Under the pieces are notes generated by a model that was given only the letters and a program-made list of their open reading frames with translations, did not search any database and had not been told where the DNA came from. Of a stretch of 64,000 nt of DNA, positions 1 to 10,050 are shown one piece after another. A program made the translations under genes and the position numbers. Origin of the DNA: Motacilla alba alba (Eukaryota; Chordata; Aves; Passeriformes; Motacillidae); assembly GCF_015832195.1 (NCBI RefSeq), contig NC_052018.1, positions 66,029,666 to 66,093,665 of the forward strand. The letters are read 5' to 3'. How positions within the stretch are numbered: position 1 is the first letter of the stretch; every line of letters begins with the position of its first letter.

Positions 1-10
1 ACCATTTTAG

Positions 11-107
11 GCAACTTTGCATGCTGGCTATGGAACAAAAACAAAAAGAAGAAAATGAGAGAATTTTATTGAAGCAAAATATACTTGAAATGTATGAGAA
101 CCTGCAG
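11..107 (+). CDS. Penultimate coding exon, coiled-coil protein C-terminal part
   Basis: This is an internal exon of a gene whose 5' part lies left of the window. It is preceded by an ATTTTAG acceptor and ends in CTGCAG followed by a GTATGT donor. The first base completes a codon begun in the previous exon; the next 32 codons are open and the exon ends in phase 0, which matches the start of the next exon. The peptide reads QLCMLAMEQKQKEENERILL and continues to MYENLQ: it is rich in E, K and Q with leucines at roughly heptad spacing, so a coiled coil is likely. I do not recognise the protein. Structural or ciliary/centrosomal coiled-coil proteins often look like this, but composition alone cannot assign it. 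Confidence 0.8.
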
Positions 108-1726
108 GTATGTTTTCAAGATTACTTTCCAGTTAACTGCTGCTGGGATGTCCACCACTAGTCTGAATATCCTGATCAACCATTATCAAAGCTTTTGTAT
201 TCAGTACTAGAGATTAGAAGCAATGAACAAGCTTGAAATTTCACTTGGGCAAAGGTTAAAACTAAAAGTTCTAAAGTACTGCATGATATCTTTAATATGA
301 TATTCTTGGTACTTTCTTGATACACTCTCTGCAAAAACACTATTATATCACCATAAAAGGATGGTTATAAGTCAGGAAAAAACTGACTAAAAACTGACAT
401 ACATGACCAGATGCTTATTAAGTAAAGCCTCTCCAGTCTTGCTATTTTTTTGGTTATAGACTTGAATACAGTTTTTTGAAAAGTAATAAAAAAAACAATT
501 ATACAGGGGCATAAGTTGTTCTTAATGTGTCCCAGGAAAGTTAGAGAATGCAGTTTTCTTGGAATAAGCATGATGCCAGCAAATGAAGAATTTGTATTAT
601 TTAACATCAAAAAAACACGTCTGTAAATAATAAATGTGGTAGCATTAGTGTAGGAACCATTGTGAGGATTAACTCAGCCAATGCACTGCACATGAAACTG
701 GCACAAGTATCTTACCAAATTGGCTTAACTGTTGAACATCAACAGGAAAAAATCGTTTATTATAGTGGTGATACAATAACCACTATCAATCAGCTGCTCA
801 ATTCAGAGCTCTTAAAACTGGATAAGAGACAGTAAAAATAATTTTACATCAAATCAACCTATTTACAGAAATCTTACTTGAAAACATCTCCTTAGCTAGT
901 TCCCAGACAGCCTGATTTATTTTACTCAACTACAGGTCAGCAAGGAGCCACAGTTCTCCAACAGTGGCTGACCCTAATAAGGATGCCAGTCCAGGTTTTC
1001 AGATGTTGCTATGATTTTGGATGCCTAACATATTGTATATTAGAAGGGCAAATTTTTCACAAGAGTAGATCCTCGACTCTTTCTAGAAAGTATTTCCATT
1101 AAAAATGTTTCACAGTACAAATTTAAAATGAGATTTGTGAATATGCACACTGTGCTGATAAGCACTTTGGCAGTCCTTTCGTCTGTAGACCACAAAGAAC
1201 TATACACAGATTTCCAGGTATCCCCATTTTTCAGGATGGAAATGGAAAGGGAAAAGTTTTCAGACGTGTCAAAATCCCACTTGCCCCAAGTCTCATTGAA
1301 GGTCATTATGATTTATTCTCCTTTTGCCTCTTAAAAGGCCACAACTCCTAAGTCATTCCAACATTTCTAACACCAAGTTTTTAATAGACTTGTTTAAAAC
1401 TGCAAAGCAAACCAGTAACTGAAAAGGGACTAGGTCCAGATAGGTAACTACTCTCTTGCCCTATTCTTCTTTCACACAACTAGCTTATTATGCCAGCAGT
1501 TTAAAAAGGATTTTCCTGAACTTTCTCTTCTTTATGGTGAAAAGATTGACATATAGCTGTTTTCTTTGAGAAGTCAATAAACATCCATATAAAAAGAAAA
1601 GGAGAGATGCTCTCCTTGTACTTAGAGAGTCGCAAAGTGAAACAGAACAGGAAGGATGCAGTTGCTTGTGGTGATACCAAGACTGATGTGTTGAGCAGGG
1701 CAGTAGTGCTGTTTGCTTTTGGCTAG
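108..1726 (+). other. Last intron of the coiled-coil gene
   Basis: The intron runs from GTATGT to a GTTTGCTTTTGGCTAG acceptor and is 1,619 bases long. It joins two exons whose phases agree (0/0). Inside I see only AT-rich, CpG-poor sequence with no recognisable repeat; short open frames on either strand look like chance. Confidence 0.75.
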
Positions 1727-1873
1727 GCATCCTTGGATGAAGCACGAGGCAGACTTTACAGCATTCGGGAAGCATACAGAAATCAGCTGCTGGAGGCCGA
1801 GCGCAGAAAAGAAGAAGAACTGGCAGCTCAGGAAGCAGCCCTGAAAGCAGCGAAGAAAAAGAAAAAACGGTAA
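1727..1873 (+). CDS. Terminal coding exon, Lys-rich C-terminus
   Basis: The exon begins after GGCTAG and encodes 48 residues before a TAA stop at 1871-1873. The peptide starts ASLDEARGRLYSIREAYRNQ, continues with a strongly alternating Glu/Arg/Lys/Ala stretch (LLEAERRKEEELAAQEAALK), and ends in AAKKKKKR. This is a highly charged alpha-helical coiled coil with a basic tail that could act as a nuclear localisation signal or a microtubule- or membrane-binding patch (inference). The start is fixed by the acceptor and by phase agreement with the exon at 11-107. Its base composition is richer in GC than the flanking DNA, as expected for coding sequence. A long open frame on the opposite strand (1488-1994) is only the shadow of this exon. 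Confidence 0.85.
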   Translation, partial: ASLDEARGRLYSIREAYRNQLLEAERRKEEELAAQEAALKAAKKKKKR

Positions 1874-2130
1874 AAGGTTTAGCGAGAAAAAGTGTAGTTG
1901 CTATCACTTGTGAATTATATTTAACAGTTTGGGAAAGAAAGTTCATATGCAAAGATGAGAAAAAAAGTTTATTACTTTCAAGTACTTTTGGCAACTATAT
2001 CACATTTTATCTCTTTGCCTGTTGCTAGTGAAAAAATTTATCTAGTATTCTACAAAGTTACTCACTACTATTAAAGTTTTTATGCTTTGCTCGAATAACT
2101 TTGCAATAAAATACATATTCCATTCAGATT
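1874..2130 (+). other. 3' UTR of the coiled-coil gene
   Basis: AT-rich sequence follows the TAA stop and runs to the AATAAA signal. Cleavage is expected about 15-25 bases past the signal, near the CA at about 2125. The UTR is short (about 250 bases). A poly-T/GT-rich element (TGTCTGTTGTC followed by a T run, 2149-2170) lies where a downstream cleavage element should be. Confidence 0.6.
2105..2110 (+). terminator. Poly(A) signal AATAAA
   Basis: A canonical AATAAA hexamer lies 232 bases after the stop codon. It is followed at about 40 bases by a GT-rich then T-rich element, the usual layout of a vertebrate cleavage/polyadenylation site. It is the natural 3' end of the coiled-coil gene. Confidence 0.75.
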
Positions 2131-5100
2131 CTTCTCCCAAAATCCCAGTGTCTGTTGTCTTTTTTTTTTCCAATCCAAACAGAACCAGTCAAGAATGAAT
2201 CAGAGTTGAAACTGTGAATGCAACCTGACAGTTTTGAAAGTCATTTGACCTGGCTCCTTAAATGGATGACAATTTGTGGAGTTAATTATAATTAAATAGT
2301 GGCAAACCACACTCTTCATATACTGGCATTGGGAAACTTACCAAAGCCTGATTGAGTAGGCTCACAAGCTTTCTATGTACTGTAATATTTTTCCCTTCCA
2401 TCATTTTCTTAAAGTGTTTTGGAATCTCACAATAACTATCTGTAGTGACGAACTCATAACACAACCTTCCAAGGCTTGTTAAACACTCCTTAAAACCCTA
2501 TTATTCTCTTTGTTTCACTTTCCTAAGATGTATTTTGCCCATGCTGACTTTGTTCAAGTGACTAATTACAATAGACTCCCAGCTGGAATTTAAAAATATT
2601 TCTTAAAAGTAAACCAGTGTGTGAATGAAGTAGCAATCACAGGCTTTTTATTCAAAGGGCAAAATATTTCCTCTAAGCTCTTGTTTCCATTATCACAGAA
2701 TTCCTGTGTTTGTTACTGTGTCATCAAACACAAAAAAAAACTAACATCACATGCTCCTTCCCTATCCATCTTTCTTTCCCAAAAGAACTGCTCAGAAGTT
2801 ATCACTATTACTCAAACACCATGATCAAGACTGTTACAATTGTGAAAACTCTAGAACAGACAGGTGTTTTAAATGACTTAAAGTATTTTCCATGTATGTA
2901 GTCGCAAGCAGAAGCCTGGGAAGTTAGACTAAGTATGTCTTGTGTACCTGAAATATGTCGAGGATGTCTAAAAGCATTTCATTGTCTAGGCTAGGCAAGA
3001 AACTATGAGACTCACCAATTTAAAGTAAATCACAAGAAATATTATCCTTTGCCTTTCTGGCCACTGGTTCTGGCCAGTCATTGTCTTTGAAACTAGCCTC
3101 CTCTGCATTTTAATGACCACTATGTTCACCTTCTGGTGCTTTTGCTCACCTCTGTTTTATCCATACCTCACTATTTGGCTTGAACTTGACTCAGTCTTCT
3201 GACAGTTCTATGACGTGTGTGCTTTGTACCTCATCACACCTACACACCTGCTGCCATGCCAATGCCTCCATTCGGCCTCCTTCCTCCCATACATCATAAA
3301 CTAAACTAAACTAACTAGCTTGAGGTTTTGTCTTTGAAAAGGAAGAATTGAAACCAGAGGCCTAAAACTGCACTGGTGATTTTTATTTCAAAGAGCAGGA
3401 GCTAAGTTTTCTTTGACCCATACAGCCTGCAAATAAAAAGCTTGTCAGTCTTTTGCTATAATTGGTCTTTGTCCTCTCTATTTTGGAATATGGGATATAC
3501 TGCTTCATAATATTCCATCTTGTTTCCATGGCAATAGCACGTGTTGGTTGTCTTCTTATGTGAATCTCTAATGAGCTTCTGTAGAGGAAGATCAAGTTGA
3601 AGTTCTGTTCTTCATGTCACTGCAAGCGCTATAATGACATTCTGTTGTAAAAATCAATCCAGCTCCAAAAGCCAGCATTATCAATATCTAAATGTGAAAA
3701 ATTCAGCTAATAACCTTCATGATCACAACCCGTCCCCACGTGTAATGAGCTGCCAACTGACTTAAACTCAGGCACAGTATAGTCAGATCTACATTATCAA
3801 ATCTTGCTCTGATGTTAAACATAATTCTAAGTTTCATAATTTTCTCATTTTGAAGGGTAAGGTGGCATTGTGGAAATCTGCTGTGTGATTTGTGAATGTC
3901 TTGATTGGCTCTTTTATCATTTCAACAATGCAGATATGATGAGGGTGTGAATAACTGTCACACTGTTTAATTGCATGTACTTTGGAGTGTGTAACGTTTT
4001 AAGAGAAGCACAGTAACAGTTTTACTAAATCCCTATACATATTCCAGAAGAACAAAATATTCACTTACCTCAATGGAGCCTGGAAGAGAAAATGCCTTGT
4101 TTGGATTGTGTCAAAGAATTTACATACAGAAAACAGATGACTGATGACATTTCATATGCATCAGTTTTACACCAACAAAACAGCTTTTTTACATGGTGCT
4201 CTATATTGCAGGCTAAGTTAGTGGGGAAAGATGTACAAAAACTAAAACAAAGCTATTTCAAAACAGCCATTTGCAGTAAGTTAAAGAGCCATTGCGTATA
4301 GCACTTTACTATAAGGAAAACAAGAATGATATGTTGTGTTTTAATTGATAGGATTTTTTGCCTCAAGTTTGTAAACCAGGGTGCTTAATAGTCAAATTAC
4401 ATGTTCACTTGGGTAAAACATCTTTTGCCCTGTAGGAGTAACACAACTTTTAAGCACCATAACTTTATAACATTTACTGTAATGAAAGTACTGGAATTTG
4501 GATAGTTATGAGTCCTGCTTATACTTAGTTCAGCCATACCAGGCAGGATTCAGTAGGGGCATAAGGACAGCCCTGAAATTATGTGCATTCTTACTCAGTG
4601 AAGAACTTCAGCAAAAGACTGACACGTGGAGTCAAGCCCTTTACAGAACAGAACAGATAGGGCAAGCTTTGCTGGATCAAGACACGATTGCCTGATCTTT
4701 CAAGATGACACTCATTTTGGAGGTGCAATAGCAGAATGGCTGCATCAGATATCTGGTGGCATCACACCAGAGAAGAGGTTTGAGGGAGTGGGTGGAGGGA
4801 CTTTTTACTGTTTCTCACAGAAAATCCTCTCTGCGAATGTTGGCGCTATTTGTCACTAACACAGCCTCTCACTTTTTCTTCATGGAAAGACTCTGTGTAT
4901 GAAAAACAATACATGTATCTGTGTTGATCTCAAAAAGTTGCAATTTAACTCTAATACTTCTCCCCTGAAGTTTCAAGTCTGACTCCTGAGGAAGAGGCTG
5001 GCAGCCATTTCTTTACATAGATAAAGAGAATTTGGTAACTCAGCAGTTCAAAAATCCTGATTTGTGTCTGGCAGAAGATTGTGTGTGTCTTAGAGACAGT

Positions 5101-7397
5101 CTCCAATATAATGGTAAGATTTTATTTTTATTTTTTTGTGATTCCCCCACATATTTAAGTACCTTCAACTCATGAATAAAATACATAGCTGATTCCACTC
5201 TCTGCACTTAAAACTCTGTTGAAGAGTCTGTAAGTATCTAAACATCAAGAAGAAGTAATTTCAAGAAGCAGCACAGTGGCATGTGAGAGACAAGCCTGGT
5301 TTTCTTCCTGTGAACCAGCTATGCAGTTGGAAATACCTAGTGAGCTCAGAGTTCAGAGTAATACTGCAAATGTTTTACAGATATGCTTGGTGATTGACTG
5401 GAATTTTGATTTAGAACTTTATTAGAGCAGAGGGCATCTTTCAGCATATCATTAAGGTTGACCTGCATTTTTTGTGTGGTAAAACTAAAAGAAGTTTTTT
5501 ATTGTACACTTCCCTGACACTCATTTCTCTTTCAACTGAAGTGTAGCCAGTTATACAAAGGAAAAATGTCACTATTCATTAGAAATTTGAAAAAGTTTGG
5601 ATGGAAACTGCAAAAGACACAGGAGAATGAAAGCATGTTAGATTTCATTGTGAATAATCCCTAAAGAATTTATCAGAGTTGGATTTCTTCTACATTTTAG
5701 GAAAAATGGTAGATTCACAGTATGGTGCAGGTAGCTGAGAAAGAAAATAAGTCTTTGACCTGATAATTCAATTTAATGGGGATTAAGTCTATAAAGACTT
5801 ATTCACTTGTAATAATTCTTTGTAGGTGTGTTCTGCTAAGCATTAGCAGTTTTCACTGCTTGATTCTTTTCTTTTGACCAGCTATTCTGAATTAGAAAGG
5901 ATATTTTCCATTAAAATATGTATCTGCAGTTACTTTTAAATGCAAGTAGCTTCATTAATCTTCATATTACTTGTCCCATCTGTTTTGCTTTAATTTGGCT
6001 GGCATTTACACAATGAGTTACAGACCAAAAAGCAGACCAAGCCTGTTCCATGTTGCCTCGCTACTGAGACAGGCAATGTGCTGTGAAACCAGGCTCAGTT
6101 CTGAGCTGCCAGTCTGCTCACCCCAGCAAAGTGCAATTTACCCACTCTGTAAGGTCTCATTTTAATTCAAGGAAGACAGAATTTATGCACATGCACACCA
6201 TTTCCCCTCCAAAAGGCAAGAAAATTGTCTACATATTTTGTCTGGCAGAAAACATAAGAGAACAGCTTTGCATAATCACATGGCAGTTTGCAGAATGAAG
6301 AAATCTCACTCTCAGAGCCCTTTTTTCCTCTCATTCATTTCTTGAATCAGTCCTAATCGATTCAGGGTCCAGGTCATATTTCAATGATTTAAATATTCTT
6401 GTTTGCAGAAAAACAAGGTGCTGTTGTCCTCCATCTCAAAAGAGGACAAAGACAAAGCAGAGAAGTAGGAAGCCAGGAAAAGAGAGGAAACAATTTGCAT
6501 TGTAGGAAGTGAGACAGCAGCACAAAAGGAAGGTGCTGTGAAGACGTCACTAGACACAATAAGAAAAAATATTTGGTGAGGGGAATGGGGGGACATTGTT
6601 AGATAGGACTCAGGGACTTTGATCTTTGTGGCATCAAGAATGTGGTTAGGGTCATTGGTTCAGGGACTGGCAGGCTATTCTGAAAATGAGATAATGTACA
6701 GGCCCAAGTGTAGCCAGGACATGTTATTTTGGCCAGATCTCGGTGCACACTTCTCTCCGAAACCTGAGCTTCCCTGCCCAAGATATGGCTTTCCCTCAAA
6801 GGGCAAGCCCCAAAATGCTCACTCTTCCATGGGTACATGTGAGGTGCTTCCTTGCACATGGCAGCCTTGTGGGCACAGCACAATCCATGGAAAATAATAC
6901 CCAGGCTTGTCTACTCTCAGCCAGAGAAAGCTGGATTCCATGGGTGTGGGCCCTCACACAGGACATCCCAGATATATTTCCCAGACACCATGGGGGACCC
7001 ATTCTCACCAGACCCTTGCTCACAAGACCAAGCATAGGGCTCAGTGTATAAGCTGGAACATACAAGGAGGGACAGGGCAGTTGCATGCAAATGGACTTCT
7101 GTATAAGTGAAGTGTCTTGATAAAAGGAGATTACTGTTTTGCAGCATGTAGTGTGCTAGATTTGATTTCCATCCAATGTCTGGACATTCTACTCATGGCA
7201 AAAGCCAGTAGATGTCAGCTACAGACAGGTACAGAGGCAGTCCAAGCACTCAGCGGTGCCACAGCTAGGAGCAACCAGAACTACATTAGACACACAGAAA
7301 GCAGAAAGTGCCTAAAGGGGCACAAAGGGGCAGTCAGAAAAATCTGTCCTTCCTTTTCTATATTCCACTCCTTCATCTTTAAGGCCACAATTATTAT

Positions 7398-7448
7398 GGG
7401 GGGGGGGGGGGGCGGTTGGTTGGTTGGTTGGTTGTTTTTTTTTTTTTT
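7398..7448. repeat. Compound simple repeat G15-(GGTT)5-T14
   Basis: Fifteen consecutive G at 7398-7412, one C, five copies of GGTT at 7414-7433, then a T run to 7448. The long G homopolymer is unusual and is also a frequent site of sequencing or assembly length error. Confidence 0.95.
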
Positions 7449-8754
7449 ACTACAGAGAAACCTTGACTTGGCTCTGGAGACTATTGTTGGCAGAGGTTAG
7501 AATCACAGATCCAAAAATTCAGGAAAGATTAAAACTACTCCACCCCTAGTCCACCAGAGCAGACAAAAGAATGAAAGCCTGTATATGACAGGACTTTACA
7601 TACCCCATAAAAATTTTACTCTTGGGAACTTGAGAAAGATAAGGGACTAAATATTAGCTACAAGTGCCTAAAGCTATCTTTGTACTCTTTCTTTCTTATG
7701 CCACAAAAATGTGGCATGAGAGAATGTGAGGTTCAGCCAATGCAGGAATGAGAAACTTCCTCCTACCTTGTCCTTATTCTTGGTAGAATGACTCTCACAG
7801 CATTCCCCCAAAAGCATTAGGAAAAGCAAGGAAATGCTTTTCTATTGTTCTAGTGCAAAAGGTGAGTTTCCTAAAAGCACATTTCTCAGACTTGCTTAAA
7901 TGGCTTTCACCTGAACTATTCAGTGTTATGATTTTAAAAGACTTCATTGGTAACTTAGGTTTTTCAAGTAGTTTCTTTTTTTTTTCTCCCATATATATTA
8001 TTGGCTTAGCACATTGCAGCTGTGATGTAGCAGATGGAAACTGTTTTGATAATTGATGCTCTGAAGTACCATATGCATATGCTGAGATATTTAAGTTCTG
8101 TTTAATGCGTTTGTCTGTCTATGCCTATATCTGCTTTCTCCTAAAGACACTGATTTGTTTACCAGAAAACAACAACAAAAAATCTCAAAACATGGCTAAG
8201 ATGAGAAAAATGTAGATCCCAGTGGTACCATTTACAAATTGGATGCAGAGACAAGTCCATATCAAGTATCATTCTCTTTTCAGTCTTCTCACTAATCTTA
8301 GCATGAGCTGGAGGTCTGTTATTGTCCCCCACCTATCTATCAGAACATGTGTGCCGAGTACATCATTGCTATAATTCAACACACAGCCAGCACTGGACAA
8401 CAGAGTTGGCGTGCAGTGCAGAACAATTGCAAATCAAGTGTGAGACATTTCATCAGATGAAGTCCCTGCTCAGTGACATTCAGCTGGAGATTTGCAAGAG
8501 GCCAGGAGTTCACCAGCAGGATGCACAGGGCAGAACATTGTGAGATAGCACAGATAGCACTCTTGGCAGTCCAGTTAAGGACTTTGCTTTCAGACTCAAC
8601 ACGATGCAGTCTCCTTGTTCCATCCTTTTTAACAGGTTCCACTGTATTCATTGCTGCTTCCATACTGTCACCTTGGTAGCAGAGTAGTTGTATGAGGAAT
8701 AGTATGGAAACTAATTTAAATAGAAAGCTACAGAAATGTTGTGCACAGACTTTT

Positions 8755-8818
8755 CTATTATTATTATTTATCAAATTATTTAATCAAATTATTTATTTAT
8801 TAAATTATTTAATCAAAA
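8755..8818. repeat. AT-rich degenerate tandem repeat
   Basis: The segment repeats variants of AAATTATTTAATC and TTATTTAT; AAATTATTTAATCAAA occurs twice. It is a low-complexity tandem array just upstream of the CpG island. Confidence 0.8.
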
Positions 8819-9045
8819 AAACAGTGCAGATAGTATAGAGAGGACGCCTAACTCCAGACATCTAAATCTGGAGGCTGAGTCATTCGATAGTCATTCAGTC
8901 ACTTTTAAAAATTCATAATTATGATTGTAGCCTGGAGAAATTTTTAAACCGCGATGTGAATCGTGGCGGTGAGAACAGGTAATACACACTGTGAATATCT
9001 TGCCAAAGGACTTGCGATTTCCCGATGTCCCGGTTCCGCCATTCC

Positions 9046-9255
9046 CTCACGGCCGGGCCCGCCAGGGGGCGCTGCGCCCGTGCCTGCTGCCGCCCGCGAT
9101 CGCGGCGCTGCGGGGCCGCTCCTTCCCTCACGGGCCGCTTCCAGCCCCGTCCCTACACCCCACCGGGATGGCGGCGCTGCTGGGCGGCCGGCCCTGCCCT
9201 CACGGGCCTCTTCCAGCCCTGCCCGCACGCCCCGCCGCCAACGGGGACGCGACAG
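9046..9255. repeat. GC-rich degenerate minisatellite, about 3 units
   Basis: The phrase CCCTCACGG(G)CC recurs near 9046, 9127 and 9199 (spacing about 81 and 72 bases). The flanking words GCGGCGCTG and TTCCAGCCC(C/T)G also recur in register. The copies have diverged and contain small indels, so this is an old or partly eroded tandem repeat rather than a fresh expansion. Confidence 0.7.
9056..9074 (+). promoter_or_regulatory. CTCF-type binding motif
   Basis: The sequence contains CCAGGGGGCGCT at 9062-9073, an exact match to the conserved core of the vertebrate CTCF motif, with C-rich bases upstream that partly match the motif's left side. It sits in unit 1 of the minisatellite. The core CpG at 9070-9071 would make binding methylation-sensitive. 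Occupancy cannot be shown from sequence. Confidence 0.65.
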
Positions 9256-9370
9256 GGCCCGGGCAGCCCGCGGGGAGCGGCTGCCCCCTGCTCTGCCCTG
9301 GGACCAACCTCAGCAGCTCCCGGCTGCAGAGAGAAGTGCTGAATTCTCGCTGACCCGGGCTAATTTCCGA

Positions 9371-10050
9371 GAGGCTGAAGGCAAGGAGAGCTGTTTTGTT
9401 AGTATTTTATTTCCCCCACAGCAAAATGTGTACTTAGTTTTGAGTAGCGCTATAAATAAAGTAAAAAATAATGACTGGGAGGCACTGGGTCTGCAAAATA
9501 ACAAAACCCCGTGCTTTCATCTGGGCCCTGCAGAGCTGTGCCCCGTCTGCCCCTATTCCATTTGAAAGAGAAGGCATCTGGGTGAACTGGAAGGATTTTG
9601 TGTGTCTTGCGGCTCCTCTGCCCGTTCCAGCCCCGAGTGTGTGGCCGCTCCACGGCAGACCTGGGCCCAGCTCGCTGACCCGCGGCTGAACCCTCGCTGC
9701 TGCCGGCCCCCGGGAATGCAGGCGCTGGCCGTGTCCAGCCCGAGTTGCCTTAAGCCTTAGAGCCCCTGAAGTCTTTTCCGCTTTTTGTTTTCAGGATTTG
9801 TCTGCGGGCCAGCTGGCGGCTTAACTCGGCTGACCTTCGTCCCGCAGCGAGGCTGACACCGGTGCACGGTATCGATCTCACTGCGGTGCGGGAGGTGCAG
9901 CCAAAGCACCGAGGCACTCACCTCGTGCAGTGTAGCACGGTGAACTGTCAGAAAGTAAAAGTGCTTTTTCAGGAGGCTGATAGAGTAAATCATCAAAAAT
10001 ACCCGCTGTCCATTGTGCCTCTTGACATTCATTGTGCTGCAGCTGTGACT
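9371..10050. other. CpG-bearing shoulder of island 1
   Basis: CpG density falls after 9370 but rises again at 9600-9930, including a ladder of CpGs around 9835-9900. Acceptor-like TTTTGTTTTCAG (9784-9795) and CGTCCCGCAG (9838-9847) occur on the + strand, and a GAG/GTGAGT donor on the - strand at 9913-9924. This fits alternative promoters or first exons, but no gene can be assigned. Confidence 0.35.

Larger units (their letters stand above)
2131..8940. other. Intergenic stretch, no supported gene
   Basis: Mostly AT-rich single-copy-looking DNA. Small features are a (TAAAC)n patch near 3296-3316, a slightly GC-richer block at 6600-7130 with many overlapping short open frames but no convincing splice sites or family match, the G/GGTT/T simple repeat at 7398-7448, and an AT-rich tandem repeat at 8755-8818. 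An octamer-type ATGCAAAT lies at 7085-7092. I see no recognisable transposon. Confidence 0.6.
8945..9370. promoter_or_regulatory. CpG island 1
   Basis: CpG dinucleotides and GC content rise sharply against a CpG-depleted background, beginning with GCGATGTGAATCGTGGCGG and densest at 9020-9290. There is no TATA box, as is usual for CpG-island promoters. It could be the promoter of a gene or lncRNA in either direction, an insulator (see the CTCF motif inside it), or simply a GC-rich minisatellite that escaped CpG decay. Long open frames here on both strands come from GC-rich composition and I do not treat them as genes. Confidence 0.6.

Noticed and set aside
11..1873. Assignment of the left gene to TBC1D31
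   Set aside because: That protein also ends in a long coiled coil, but its remembered C-terminus is unlike the AAKKKKKR tail here; I left the gene unnamed.
1488..1994. 168-codon minus-strand open frame
   Set aside because: It lies antisense to the true terminal exon (1727-1873) and crosses its splice acceptor and 3' UTR; it is a shadow of the charged coding exon.
8963..9565. 200-codon + strand open frame over CpG island 1
   Set aside because: Ala/Pro/Arg-rich translation of a GC-rich minisatellite; open frames exist in most other frames there too, so it reflects composition.
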